This document shows positions 17,502-26,343 of a stretch of 64,000 nucleotides of DNA, piece by piece. The notes under the pieces are model-generated. The model did not search any database. It was given only the letters and a program-made list of their open reading frames with translations, and was not told where the DNA came from. Every line of letters starts with the position of its first letter. Within the stretch, counting starts at the first letter, position 1. A program made the position numbers and the translations under genes. Source of the stretch: Allobosea lathyri (GTDB lineage: Bacteria > Pseudomonadota > Alphaproteobacteria > Rhizobiales > Beijerinckiaceae); the NCBI RefSeq assembly GCF_900108245.1, contig NZ_FNUY01000002.1, positions 186,001-250,000 on the forward strand, given 5' to 3'.

Positions 17502-18338
17502 GATCACGTCCTGCCGCGCCTGGCCGGGATAGGCGGGGTCGAGTACGAAATCGCGGCGCGGCCCGAAATCGCCGATCGGCTGCAGATGGCTGACGAGGCC
17601 GGCTTCGCGATCCCAGACATGCAGCGCAAAAGCCGGCGGCTCCAGGATGAAGCGGTTTTCCTGGCCACGGCGCAGGTCGAGCGCGACCTGATGAGCGGTT
17701 CCGGGCGCGACATAGCCGATCGTACCGGCGAATCTGAGCTGGATCGGCCGGTGATAATGGCCGCAGGCGATCCGCTCGATTTCGGGATGGCGGGCGATGA
17801 GCTGCGCAAAACCGGGCGAGACCCGGCAGGGCATCACATCCATGCCGTCGACGGCGACCCTGAAGGGCGGGTGGTGCATGAAGATCAGGGTGGGGCGTCC
17901 CTGGCCTTCCGCCAAGCGCTCGGCGAGCCAGGCTTCGCGCTCCGCGCAAATCTCGCCGCCATCCTGACCCGCAATCACCGTGTCGAGGCCGATCAGACGG
18001 ACGGGGAAATCCTCGACGACATAATGCTGGAAGCCCGTCGCCTGGAGATGCGGATAATGGGGGTGCAGAGCGGCCGCGAAGGCCTCGCGCCGGTCATGGT
18101 TGCCGGGCACGGCATAGACCGGCATCGGCAGGGCGCCGAGCGCGTCGCGCACGATGGCGTATTCCTCGGGCAGGCCGCAATCGGCGAGATCGCCCGTGAC
18201 CAGGACGCAGTCGGGTTGCGGATCGAGCGCCATGACCGCCGCCACGGCCTTGTGGATTGCGGCGTTGGTATCGACGTCGCCATAGGCCGGGCGGCCATGC
18301 GGACGGGCGTGGAAATCGCTGAGCTGGGCGATGATCAT
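17493..18338 (-). CDS. Metallophosphoesterase, GpdQ/CpdA-like phosphodiesterase
   Basis: This 281-residue binuclear metallophosphodiesterase has the full ligand set: Asp8 and His10 (SDFH), TGD, GNHD, HHPP and GHYH. The body, including VDTNAAI, GLPEEY and the GNHDRREAF segment, resembles GpdQ glycerophosphodiesterases, which split glycerophosphodiesters and other organophosphate diesters. ATG 18338 places SDFH at residue 7 as in relatives. It lies downstream of a Ugp-like binding protein and upstream of a polyol phosphatase, suggesting cytoplasmic breakdown of an imported phosphodiester. Cyclic-nucleotide phosphodiesterase activity is an alternative. Confidence 0.8.
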   Translation of the reverse strand: MIIAQLSDFHARPHGRPAYGDVDTNAAIHKAVAAVMALDPQPDCVLVTGDLADCGLPEEYAIVRDALGALPMPVYAVPGNHDRREAFAAALHPHYPHLQATGFQHYVVEDFPVRLIGLDTVIAGQDGGEICAEREAWLAERLAEGQGRPTLIFMHHPPFRVAVDGMDVMPCRVSPGFAQLIARHPEIERIACGHYHRPIQLRFAGTIGYVAPGTAHQVALDLRRGQENRFILEPPAFALHVWDREAGLVSHLQPIGDFGPRRDFVLDPAYPGQARQDVIHV

Positions 18339-18381
18339 CGGGGTTAGACCTGTCGGGCGCGGCATTCAGGGGTAATCGGAA

Positions 18382-18411
18382 CGTCGCCCGGTCCCAAGGG
18401 ACCGGGCGACG
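18382..18411 (-). terminator. Strong hairpin between binding-protein and GpdQ-like genes
   Basis: CGTCGCCCGGTCCC (18382-18395) pairs perfectly with GGGACCGGGCGACG (18398-18411). No T-tract follows in the minus direction. It probably acts as an attenuator or 3'-stabilising hairpin that raises binding-protein expression relative to downstream enzymes. Confidence 0.6.
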
Positions 18412-18443
18412 GAATTAACTGCGTATCGGATGGTCCGATCCGG

Positions 18444-19721
18444 TTACTTCATCAGCGCTTCGGTTTCGGAGACGATGCGCTCGATCGCCGCCTTCGGCGC
18501 GGTTTCGCCGCGCATCACGCTGTTGATGATCTCGCGCTGAGTGCGCCAGATGCGGACGGAGTTGCCGCCCGGATAACCCTGCCACGGCGCGGCGCGGGCG
18601 ACCTGGCCGTTGATGGTGCGGAAGTTGGGATTGGCCTTGTAGAACGGGCCGAGGAACTCATCGCTTCCTGCCCGCAGGTTTGTGGGCATGTATCCGGCTG
18701 TCTCCACGACGATCTTCTGCGCCTCGGGGCCGGTGACGAATTTAATGAATTCCCAGGCGGCCTTCTGCTTGGCTGCGTCCTTGGCGGTGATCAGCGCGGC
18801 GTTGCCGCCGGTCGGCAGCGTGCCTTTGGCCTTGTCGTCGACCGGGAAGAGGCCGGTCTTCAGCGTGAACCTGTCGCCGATCAGGTCGGTGACCTGACGC
18901 AGGCGGGCGGGGGTGTCGAAGAAGATGCCGATCTTGCCGGCGATGAATTGCTGGCGCGACTGGTCCCAGTCGATCAGCGGCATGCCGCCATCCGAGACGA
19001 AGCTGCGCAGGGTCTGCAGAGCCTTCTCACCGACGGCGCCGCCGAACGCGACCTTCTTGCCGCTGGCATCCAGCAGCGGCACGCCGGCCTGCAGGATCAT
19101 GCCGCGCCACAGCCAGTCGTCGGGCCAGTCATGGATGTTGTAGGCGAGGCCCGCGACATCGCTGTTGCCTTCGCGGATCTTCTTGGCGAGCGCGACGAGA
19201 TCGCTCCAGTTGTCGGGCATCTTGTCGGGGTCGCCGCCGGCCTTCTTGACCAGCTCGGCATTGAAATACATCAGCGGCGTCGAGGCATTGAAGGCCAGGC
19301 CCGACTGCTTGCCATTGACCTGTCCGAGCGAGAGCAGGGCATCGGAGTAGTTGGCCTTGCGCCAGGCTTCGGGCTCGGCCGCCAGCATCGGGCCGAGATC
19401 GACGAGCTGCTTGCGCTTGTCGAGCGATTCCACCAATTCGGTCAGCAGATGGAAGCCGGAGTAATAGACGTCCGGCAGCTGGTTGGTGACCGACTGACGC
19501 AGCATCGCCTGATGCCCCTCGTCATAGCTCGCCGCCGGCGCGCGGAAGTTGATCTTGATCTTCGGGTTGGCCTTCATGAACTCCTGAGCGATCGGCTCGT
19601 GGAACTTCGCGAAAGCGGGGAAGGCGTAGAAGACGTCGAGCGTGACGTCCTGGGCCCGGGCCGCCGTGCTGGCGACGAGGGCGAGGGCCGCGGCTGCGAC
19701 CGCTCTGCCGATACGTTTCAT
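18444..19721 (-). CDS. ABC transporter substrate-binding protein, UgpB-like (family 1)
   Basis: This 425-residue periplasmic binding protein has a signal peptide of about 24 residues ending ARA. Family-1 features are DVFYAFPAFAKFHEPIAQEF near the mature N-terminus, LPDVYYSG, and the C-terminal PWQGYPGGN segment. UgpB proteins of this class bind glycerol-3-phosphate and glycerophosphodiesters; the two metallophosphoesterases in the same operon favour such a ligand over a plain sugar. ATG 19721 was chosen over one 15 bases earlier because GGAGAG is 8 bases upstream. Confidence 0.85.
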   Translation of the reverse strand: MKRIGRAVAAAALALVASTAARAQDVTLDVFYAFPAFAKFHEPIAQEFMKANPKIKINFRAPAASYDEGHQAMLRQSVTNQLPDVYYSGFHLLTELVESLDKRKQLVDLGPMLAAEPEAWRKANYSDALLSLGQVNGKQSGLAFNASTPLMYFNAELVKKAGGDPDKMPDNWSDLVALAKKIREGNSDVAGLAYNIHDWPDDWLWRGMILQAGVPLLDASGKKVAFGGAVGEKALQTLRSFVSDGGMPLIDWDQSRQQFIAGKIGIFFDTPARLRQVTDLIGDRFTLKTGLFPVDDKAKGTLPTGGNAALITAKDAAKQKAAWEFIKFVTGPEAQKIVVETAGYMPTNLRAGSDEFLGPFYKANPNFRTINGQVARAAPWQGYPGGNSVRIWRTQREIINSVMRGETAPKAAIERIVSETEALMK

Positions 19722-19781
19722 GGTGGATCTCTCCATTGGGATCGGAACTGGATTGGATCGGTTGGCTTGTGGTCGGGTGGG

Positions 19782-20672
19782 CTACTTCACTCCGGTCATC
19801 GTGATGCCGTCGATGAACCTCCGTCTTGCGATGAGGAAAGCGATGACGAGGGGGGCTGTCAGCACGGTGGCAGCGGCTGTCAGGGCGCCGTAATTCGAGC
19901 CGGTCTCGGCATCCGCGAAGAACATCATTCCGAGCGGCGGCGGCGCCAGTTTCGCGTCGGAAATGACGATCAGAGGCCAGTAGAGGTCGTTCCAGTGAGC
20001 GACCGCCGAGAACACCGAAAAGGCGGCGATCGCGGGCCAGGCGCTGGGCGTGACGATGCGCCAGACGATCTCGAACTCGCTCATCCCGTCGAGCCTTGCC
20101 GCGTGGATGATGTCGTCGGGGAAGCTGCGGAAGAACTGGCGGAACAGGAAGATGGCGAAGACCGAGAGAAAGAACGGCACCATCATCGCGAAATAGGTGT
20201 TCAGCAGCCCAAGCTCGGCCAGCGCGATGTAGAGCGGCATGGCCGGAACCTGCACCGGGATGCACAGGCCGAGCAGCACCAGCACGAACAGCAGGTTGCG
20301 CCCAGGAAAACGCAACTTGGCCAGCGCATAGGCGCAGGGAATGGCGACGAGGAGCTGCACCACGAGAATGCCGGCGCAGAGGATGACGCCGTTCAGGGCA
20401 AAGCGCAGCAGAGGGGCCTGCGACAGCGCGAAGCTGTAATTCTCCACGCCGTAGAACTGTTTGGGCCAGAGCGAGATCTGGGCGGTGAAGATTTCCGCCG
20501 GCGGCTTGATCGAGGTGATCAGCATCCAGACGAAGGGCAGCAGCATGAAGATGGCCCCGGCGAGCAATATGCCGTGCACGACCACGAGCGACAGGAGCCG
20601 CTTGGCGATGGCGCCTGACGGCGTGATCGGTGCAGCGGCCCGGGCCGCGACGGGAAGGGTGACGCTTGCCAT
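19782..20672 (-). CDS. ABC transporter permease, UgpE/MalG-like
   Basis: This 296-residue permease has about six helices and an EAA loop (HAARLDGMSEFEIVWRIVTP). The ATG at 20672 shares one base with the stop of the partner permease. A longer open frame upstream in the same phase overlaps the partner gene and was discarded. It forms the membrane channel with the UgpA-like permease for the ligand of the family-1 binding protein. Confidence 0.88.
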   Translation of the reverse strand: MASVTLPVAARAAAPITPSGAIAKRLLSLVVVHGILLAGAIFMLLPFVWMLITSIKPPAEIFTAQISLWPKQFYGVENYSFALSQAPLLRFALNGVILCAGILVVQLLVAIPCAYALAKLRFPGRNLLFVLVLLGLCIPVQVPAMPLYIALAELGLLNTYFAMMVPFFLSVFAIFLFRQFFRSFPDDIIHAARLDGMSEFEIVWRIVTPSAWPAIAAFSVFSAVAHWNDLYWPLIVISDAKLAPPPLGMMFFADAETGSNYGALTAAATVLTAPLVIAFLIARRRFIDGITMTGVK

Positions 20673-21595
20673 CAGTAGTGGACCTTTCGATCGAGCGTGA
20701 AGGTCTGCGCCACCGAGAAGACAAGGATGAAGGCAAGGAAGATGAAGCTCAGCGCGGCCGCATAGCCGGTATGGAAGTACTGAAAGCCTTCGAGATAGAT
20801 GTTGTAGAGCAGGACCTCGGTCCGCCCCATCGGGCCGCCGCGCGTCATCACCGCGACCGTGTCGAAGATCTTGAAGGCGGTGATCATCGTCGTGACGATG
20901 ACGAACATCGTCGTCGGGCCCAGCAGCGGCCAGGTGATGGTGAGGAAACGGTCGATGCCGTTGGAGCAACCGTCGATCTCGGAGGCCTCGTAGAGGTCGC
21001 GCGGTATCGCCGAGAGGCCCGCCAGGAACAGGATCATATTGAAGCCGAGCAGTTGCCAGATGCCGATGACGGCAAGGGTCGCAAGCGCCGTCGAGGGCTC
21101 GCTGAGGAAGGCGATCTCGCCAAAGCCGAGCCATTTCAGCATGGCATTGACGGGCCCCAGCGCCGGGTGGAGCAGGAACTGCCAGACGGTTGCCATGGCG
21201 ATGAGGGTCGAGGTGACCGGCAGGAAGTAGATGACCTCGTAGAGCGAGCGCGTCCTGCGCCGACCATGGACGAGAATGGCGATGAGCAGCGCGCCGAAAA
21301 CTCCGCCGGGTACGACGATCGCCACATAGATCAATGTGTTGATCACGGAGCGGCGAATGATCGGATCGGCCAGCGCCTTGCTGAAATTGGCAAGGCCGAC
21401 CCAATCGGCGCTGATCGCGCCGAACTCGTAGTTGGTCAGGCTCAGATAGAGCAGGACAGCCAGCGGCAACAGGATGGTGAGGATGAGCAAGGCAAGCGCC
21501 GGGAGGGCGAAGCTCGCGCCGGTGATTTGTTCGATCCAGAGCCGTCTGCGGGAGCGGGGCGGAGTTCCAAAGGCGGGTATGGCTGTCATGGTCAT
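20672..21595 (-). CDS. ABC transporter permease, UgpA/MalF-like
   Basis: This 307-residue permease has a hydrophobic helix at about 28-50, further helices, and the EAA loop near DLYEASEIDGCSNGIDRF. It overlaps the ATPase gene by 4 bases and the second permease gene by 1 base, so ATPase, UgpA-like and UgpE-like genes are translationally coupled. Gene order (ATPase first, binding protein last) is the reverse of many sugar operons. Confidence 0.88.
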   Translation of the reverse strand: MTMTAIPAFGTPPRSRRRLWIEQITGASFALPALALLILTILLPLAVLLYLSLTNYEFGAISADWVGLANFSKALADPIIRRSVINTLIYVAIVVPGGVFGALLIAILVHGRRRTRSLYEVIYFLPVTSTLIAMATVWQFLLHPALGPVNAMLKWLGFGEIAFLSEPSTALATLAVIGIWQLLGFNMILFLAGLSAIPRDLYEASEIDGCSNGIDRFLTITWPLLGPTTMFVIVTTMITAFKIFDTVAVMTRGGPMGRTEVLLYNIYLEGFQYFHTGYAAALSFIFLAFILVFSVAQTFTLDRKVHY

Positions 21596-22776
21596 GCCCG
21601 CAGCGGAACGACGGAGCTGACGGCGCCGCCATTGCGCGGCTCAAGGCGCTCTCCTCCGACGTCGAAGACGTGACAGGCGGTTTCATCGAAGGTCAGCGCG
21701 ACCTCGGCGGTCTCGTTGACGGTTGCGGCTGTCGCCGCCGTGGCGCGCGTCGTGACGCCCGGAGCATCGCGGCCGGCGAGATCGAAATGCAGGATATATT
21801 CAGAGCCTAGGTTCTCCTTGCGGCGCAGCCGCGCGGAGAACCAGGCTCGCCCGCCTTGGCCCGGCTCGCCCTGAGCGAGCGAAAGCGCCTCGGCCCTGAT
21901 GCCGAGCGTGATGGACGCACCGGCGGTGCCGTTGACTGCCAGCGAAAGCGGGCGGCCGAACAGTTCGATGCGACCCGACCCGGCAAGGGTTGCCGGCAAA
22001 AGATTAATGGCGGGGCTGCCGATGAACTGCGCCACCTTGATCGAAGCGGGTCTCTCATAGAGTTCCGATGGCGTTCCGAGCTGCAGGACATCGCCCGCAT
22101 CCATCATCGCCACGCGGTCCGACATGGTCATCGCTTCGATCTGGTCGTGAGTGACATAGATGAAGGTGGCGCCGAGGCGTTTGTGCAGCTCGGCAAGCTC
22201 GGTGCGCATGTGCACGCGCAGTTTCGCGTCGAGATTGGATAGCGGCTCGTCCATCAGGAAGACGTCGGGACTGCGCACCATCGCCCGGCCGAGAGCCACG
22301 CGCTGACGCTGGCCGCCGGAGAGCTGGGCGGGGCGGCGATCGAGCAGATGTTCGAGCTGGAGCTGGGCAGCGACCGCGCCGACATCGGCCTCGATGCCGC
22401 GCAGGATCTCGCGGCGCTGACGCGACAGCAGGCGCAACAGGGGCAGGCGCTGGCGCAGTGTCATCCGCGACATCGTCAGCGGCAGCCCGATATTGGCGCC
22501 TACCGTCATGTGCGGATAAAGCGCGTAGCTCTGGAACACCATCGCGACCCGTCGCTCATGCGCCCGCAGATGATCGACGGAGGCACCGCCAATGGCGACG
22601 CCGCCGCTGTCCTGCGCTTCGAGACCGGCGATGATGCGGATCAGGGTGGATTTTCCGCAGCCGGACGGACCGACCAGCGTCAGGAATTCACCGTCGGCGA
22701 TCGAGAGATCGACGCCGCCGAGCACCTTCGTCGGTCCGAATGATTTCGCGATGGACGTGAGATCGACAGTTGCCAC
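21592..22776 (-). CDS. ABC transporter ATP-binding protein, UgpC/MalK-like
   Basis: This 394-residue ATPase has Walker [11 protein letters not shown], signature LSGGQRQR, Walker B VFLMDEP, H-loop VTHDQIEA and a C-terminal TOBE/MalK regulatory domain. It starts with GTG at 22776, preceded by AAGGGGAAG. Between the Q-loop and signature it has an Arg/Leu-rich stretch (residues about 105-135, LRQRLPLLRLLSRQRREI) that is longer than in most MalK relatives. It energises the UgpA/E-like pair. Confidence 0.88.
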   Translation of the reverse strand: MATVDLTSIAKSFGPTKVLGGVDLSIADGEFLTLVGPSGCGKSTLIRIIAGLEAQDSGGVAIGGASVDHLRAHERRVAMVFQSYALYPHMTVGANIGLPLTMSRMTLRQRLPLLRLLSRQRREILRGIEADVGAVAAQLQLEHLLDRRPAQLSGGQRQRVALGRAMVRSPDVFLMDEPLSNLDAKLRVHMRTELAELHKRLGATFIYVTHDQIEAMTMSDRVAMMDAGDVLQLGTPSELYERPASIKVAQFIGSPAINLLPATLAGSGRIELFGRPLSLAVNGTAGASITLGIRAEALSLAQGEPGQGGRAWFSARLRRKENLGSEYILHFDLAGRDAPGVTTRATAATAATVNETAEVALTFDETACHVFDVGGERLEPRNGGAVSSVVPLRA

Positions 22777-22853
22777 GTAATCTTCCCCTTGCTGGAGCCG
22801 GGTCCATTCGGCCGGGCTCTTCTTGTCGAGGGCGCCTTGTTATGGGGCGCGTT

Positions 22854-23675
22854 TCAGGCGGCGCGCGGCGGGTAGACTTCGTGGATGACATCGTCGATCC
22901 ACAGGGTTTCCAGCGCATCGACCACATGGATCGCGGCCGTAAATTCGGTGCCGGCGAAGTGGTAGACGACCGCGCCGAGGCTGCAGGTGCCGGCCATGTC
23001 GGGCTGCAGCTCCGGCCCCACCACGAAGCCGGAGGAGGGACCCCAGATGTAGCGCGTGCCGTCGAGCTGGCTGTCATGGGCCCGGTGCAGATGCCCGCTG
23101 GCGACGATCGCGACCTGATGACGCCGGACCAATTCCATCAGGCGGGCGCGCGGCTCGGGGCTGACGCTCCAGTAGCCCTTGTCGCCTTCGTCCGGCGTCT
23201 CGATGAAAAGGGGCCGGTGCAGGAACCAGGCAAGCCTGCGGCCGCCCGCTTCGGCCAGCTGCTGCTCAAGCCAGTGGAGCTGAAGCTCTTCCTCCGGATC
23301 GCCGCTGCCGAAGAGCATCGAGTCGAGCCCGAGCAGCCGCCAGCCTTCGATGTCGCGCGACCAGAAGTCCTCGCCGAAATGTCGGCGCCAGCGCGCGATG
23401 CGTTCGGGATTGACCGGTTGATGGGGGTGGTGGGCCTCGCCGACATCATGATTGCCGGGGATGCTCAGCACGGGCACGCCGAGGTCGCGCATCAGCTCGG
23501 CACAGTGCAGCATGTCGCCGTCCTGGTCGGCGCCATCGACGGTGACGTCTCCGGTGTGGATGATCAGATCGGGCCGCTGCGCTGCGATCCACGCTTTCAG
23601 CGGCTGCCAGTTGCGCTCGAAATGGCGCTTGGTCGGGCTGAGATGGGTGTCCGAAATCTGAAGGACACGATGCAT
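22854..23675 (-). CDS. Metallophosphoesterase (second, first gene of Ugp-like operon)
   Basis: This 273-residue calcineurin-like phosphoesterase has Asp9/His11 (ISDTHLS), HTGD, GNHD, a His before RPLF and SGHLHRAH, giving a complete dinuclear site. It lacks a signal peptide, so acts in the cytoplasm. A perfect AAGGAGG precedes ATG 23675; longer upstream starts were rejected. It is the promoter-proximal gene of the operon phosphoesterase, ATPase, permeases, binding protein, GpdQ-like, phosphatase. CpdA-like cAMP hydrolysis is possible, but context favours a transported phosphodiester substrate. Confidence 0.82.
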   Translation of the reverse strand: MHRVLQISDTHLSPTKRHFERNWQPLKAWIAAQRPDLIIHTGDVTVDGADQDGDMLHCAELMRDLGVPVLSIPGNHDVGEAHHPHQPVNPERIARWRRHFGEDFWSRDIEGWRLLGLDSMLFGSGDPEEELQLHWLEQQLAEAGGRRLAWFLHRPLFIETPDEGDKGYWSVSPEPRARLMELVRRHQVAIVASGHLHRAHDSQLDGTRYIWGPSSGFVVGPELQPDMAGTCSLGAVVYHFAGTEFTAAIHVVDALETLWIDDVIHEVYPPRAA

Positions 23676-23755
23676 GCGGCTTCCCTCCTTGGCGCCTCCG
23701 TGGATGGGAGGTCGTGCCGCGCACATGCAGTGCGAGCGGCTTTTGCCATGGAACA

Positions 23756-23788
23756 TACAGATGAATGTTTGATGACACAAATGTATTT
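23756..23788. promoter_or_regulatory. Candidate operator upstream of phosphoesterase/ABC operon
   Basis: TACAGATGAAT (23756-23766) and ACAAATGTATTT (23777-23788) lie about 80-110 bases upstream of the first gene, in an AT-rich patch. Each differs by one base from parts of the sequence upstream of the polyol dehydrogenase at 14067-14080. Likely a binding site for the SorC-type regulator (inference). Confidence 0.4.
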
Positions 23789-23804
23789 CAAGGGCGCACG
23801 AAGT

Positions 23805-23840
23805 GCCATCGGGCGACGTCGCGAAACGTCGCCCGATGGC
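23805..23840 (-). terminator. 15-bp perfect hairpin after the GH31 gene
   Basis: GCCATCGGGCGACGT (23805-23819) pairs with ACGTCGCCCGATGGC (23826-23840) around a 6-base loop. It lies 55 bases after the GH31 stop and before the promoter of the phosphoesterase operon, so it most likely ends the sugar/GH31 transcript. No long T-run follows. Confidence 0.65.
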
Positions 23841-23895
23841 GATCCCGCCAGCGAAAAGGCTGGCTAGTTCAGCAATATTGGGCGGCCCAGTGGCT

Positions 23896-26172
23896 CTAGC
23901 CGCCGATGTGCCGGATCGGGAGCGTGTCGAAACCGGGGTAGTAATCGCCCTCGGTCCGAACCGACAGGGCGCCGTCCTTCACCGAGAATGTCATCAGAAG
24001 TCCGTCGCCGTTTCGCCAGCCGGCGGTGTCGCCGTCATCCTCGTAGAGTTCGCCGGTCGCCGCCGCTTCCGGCCCGAAAACCAGAAGCTCCCGCGCATCC
24101 TCGCGGCCGGACGGGTCGCCGACCGGTACAAGCGCGCCCGAGCGGACGAAGACGGGCAACCGACCGAGCGGCGCCTCGACCGTCGCAACGCTGCCGCCGG
24201 GGAAGTGCCGGCTGCTATGCCAGTCGTACCAGCCGCCAGGATGGGCGGGCAGGGTAACGCTGCGCTGCGTCGCGCCTTCCTCCAGCACAGGGGCGACCAG
24301 AAGATCGGGGCCGAGCATGAAGGCGTCCTCGACGGTGCGGGCAACCGGATCGTCGGGGAAATCGTAGAACAACGGCCGCACCGCCGGCTGATTGTCGCGG
24401 CTGGCGCGCCACATCTGCGTGTAGAGATAGGGCATCAGCCGGTAGCGCAGGGCGATCGCCTCGCGGACCTGCGGAATCACGGCTTCATGCATCCAGGGCA
24501 GGTTGACGACGCCGTCATCGTTCCATGAGTTCATCACCATGCGCGGCCAGAGCGCGCAGAATTCGTTGAAGCGGCAGAACAGCTCCGGCCCGGGGGTCGG
24601 ACCATGGAATCCGCCGACATCGTGGCCGATGCTGAACATTCCCGACAAGCTCATGTTGAGCCCCTGCGTCAGGTTGAAGCGCAGCGTCTTCCATGCCGTC
24701 TCGTTGTCGCCGGACCAGGTCTGGGCGTAGCGCGAGATGCCGGCGCAGCCGCCGCGCGTCACCGAATATTGCCGCTTGCCGGGCTCGCGCGCGGCTTGCG
24801 CCTCATAGGAGAGCTTGGTCATCAGCAGCGCCTGCACCGGCCGCGCCAGAGCCTGTGAGAACGGCCTGCCATCGCCATGGCAGAGCGCGTCCTCGTCCCA
24901 GATCTCGTATTCGTTGTTGTCGTTCCAGACGGTTACGAACCCATAGTCGAGCAGCGCCGTCTCGATGCCGTCGCGCCACCAGGCGCGGCCATCGGGATGG
25001 GTGAAGTCGAGATGGAAGCCGAGCCCATCCCAGAACTGCGCGACGGCCGGCTTGCCGGTGTCGCCGTCCTGCACCAGGAACCCGCCGTCAAGCGCTTCGC
25101 TCAGCCGCGGATGGTCATCGAGCAGGCATGGCTTGAGATTGGCGACCGGCTGCAGGCCGGCCTCCTTCAGCCGCGCCATCGTCGCCGCGGGGTCCGGGAA
25201 TTTGTCGCGGTTCCAGTTGAAGGCGTAGCGGCGATTGCCGATCTGCGTGTAGCCCGAGCCGAAATGGAAGCTGTCGCAGGGGATTTCATGCTGACGGCAT
25301 TTGGCGACGAAGTCGCTGATGCGGGCGTCGGCGTCGGGCGCATCCGCGATCGCCATCGAGGTGACGCCGAAGCCGAAGCTCCAGCGCGGCGCAAAGGCCT
25401 GCCCGCCGGTGAGCCAGGAGAAGCGGCGCACCACATCGGGCACGCTCGGGCCGGCCATGACGTAATAATCCAGATCGCCATCGTCGCCTTTCCACGAGCG
25501 GAACAGGCCGTGATAATTGTCCAGCGTGCAGCCGAGATCGACGCTGCCGGTGGCGAGGTTGTCATAGAACACGCCATGGGCGCCGCGCGCGCCATCGACG
25601 ATGAAGAAGGGCAGCATTTTGTAGAGGGGGTCGCTGAGTTCGGCATCGAAGCCGCAGGGGTCGACGGCGTCGATGGCGAAACGTCGGCCGGTACGGTCGA
25701 GCGGGCCGGCCTTGTCGCCGAGGCCGTAATGCCGCTCCTCATAGTCGCGCGCCATGAAATGGGCGACGGCATTGGTCCGGTTCGAGACGAGATAGGCCTG
25801 GGTCGGCCGGTCGCGCAGGAATGGCTCCTGGTCACCGGCCCGGCGCCAGGCGATGCCGAAGGGCGACAGCGTGACCTCTGCAGTGAGCCCCTCGCTGGCG
25901 AGCACGACCTTGTCGCCGTTCTCGCTCACGGTGGCGGCAGGGCAGGCGAAGCCCGAGAGATCGTCGCGAGGGCGGCCCTCATAGGGCGGCTCGATGCCAT
26001 CCGGCGAGATCGACCAGCCGCGATCCAAGCGATAGCCGTCCCGGCGGCGCAAGGTGACGCGGCCGATATCGTGCTCGACGATGCGGATGACGATCGTAGC
26101 GCCTTCGCCGGCATCGAACAGGGCGGCTTCGCCATCGCGGCCGATATAGCGGCCTTGCGTGAGGGCTTTCAT
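23896..26172 (-). CDS. Glycoside hydrolase family 31, alpha-glucosidase-like
   Basis: This 758-residue GH31 enzyme has no signal peptide, so is cytoplasmic. The nucleophile region is WNDNNEYE (Asp in the W-x-D-x-N-E pattern); the acid/base lies in TWSGDNETAW. The N-terminal beta-sandwich includes HYGLGDKAGPLDRTGRR, and a C-terminal beta domain follows. GGAG precedes the ATG. It lies downstream of a MalK-type sugar ABC operon, suggesting hydrolysis of an imported alpha-glucoside or alpha-xyloside. The nucleophile motif has Asn where Met is usual, hinting at an unusual substrate. Confidence 0.9.
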   Translation of the reverse strand: MKALTQGRYIGRDGEAALFDAGEGATIVIRIVEHDIGRVTLRRRDGYRLDRGWSISPDGIEPPYEGRPRDDLSGFACPAATVSENGDKVVLASEGLTAEVTLSPFGIAWRRAGDQEPFLRDRPTQAYLVSNRTNAVAHFMARDYEERHYGLGDKAGPLDRTGRRFAIDAVDPCGFDAELSDPLYKMLPFFIVDGARGAHGVFYDNLATGSVDLGCTLDNYHGLFRSWKGDDGDLDYYVMAGPSVPDVVRRFSWLTGGQAFAPRWSFGFGVTSMAIADAPDADARISDFVAKCRQHEIPCDSFHFGSGYTQIGNRRYAFNWNRDKFPDPAATMARLKEAGLQPVANLKPCLLDDHPRLSEALDGGFLVQDGDTGKPAVAQFWDGLGFHLDFTHPDGRAWWRDGIETALLDYGFVTVWNDNNEYEIWDEDALCHGDGRPFSQALARPVQALLMTKLSYEAQAAREPGKRQYSVTRGGCAGISRYAQTWSGDNETAWKTLRFNLTQGLNMSLSGMFSIGHDVGGFHGPTPGPELFCRFNEFCALWPRMVMNSWNDDGVVNLPWMHEAVIPQVREAIALRYRLMPYLYTQMWRASRDNQPAVRPLFYDFPDDPVARTVEDAFMLGPDLLVAPVLEEGATQRSVTLPAHPGGWYDWHSSRHFPGGSVATVEAPLGRLPVFVRSGALVPVGDPSGREDARELLVFGPEAAATGELYEDDGDTAGWRNGDGLLMTFSVKDGALSVRTEGDYYPGFDTLPIRHIGG

Positions 26173-26240
26173 CGATCAGTCTCCAAGAATGCAGGCGGAA
26201 CCGAACCGATGTCCCTGGCCGCCGTTTCAATCACATCTGC

Positions 26241-26339
26241 GACGTCATCCTCGGGGCGAAGCGCAGGACCCGGGATCCATTCCTGAAGCGTTCCGGAATG
26301 GATTCCGGGTCTGCGCTGCGCTCTGCCCAGGATGACGTC
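26241..26339. repeat. Long intergenic palindrome, about 99 bp
   Basis: The gap between the sugar ATPase gene and the GH31 gene is filled by an imperfect inverted repeat. GACGTCATCC at the left faces GGATGACGTC at the right, with GGATCCATTCC facing GGAATGGATTCC nearer the centre (GAAGCGTTC). Such REP-like palindromes recur between genes. Here it may act as an mRNA-processing hairpin inside the operon. Confidence 0.75.
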
Positions 26340-26343
26340 GCGC

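Noticed and set aside
22688-23077. Small minus-strand frame overlapping the start of the Ugp-like ATPase gene
   Set aside because: Out-of-frame shadow of the ATPase and phosphoesterase genes.
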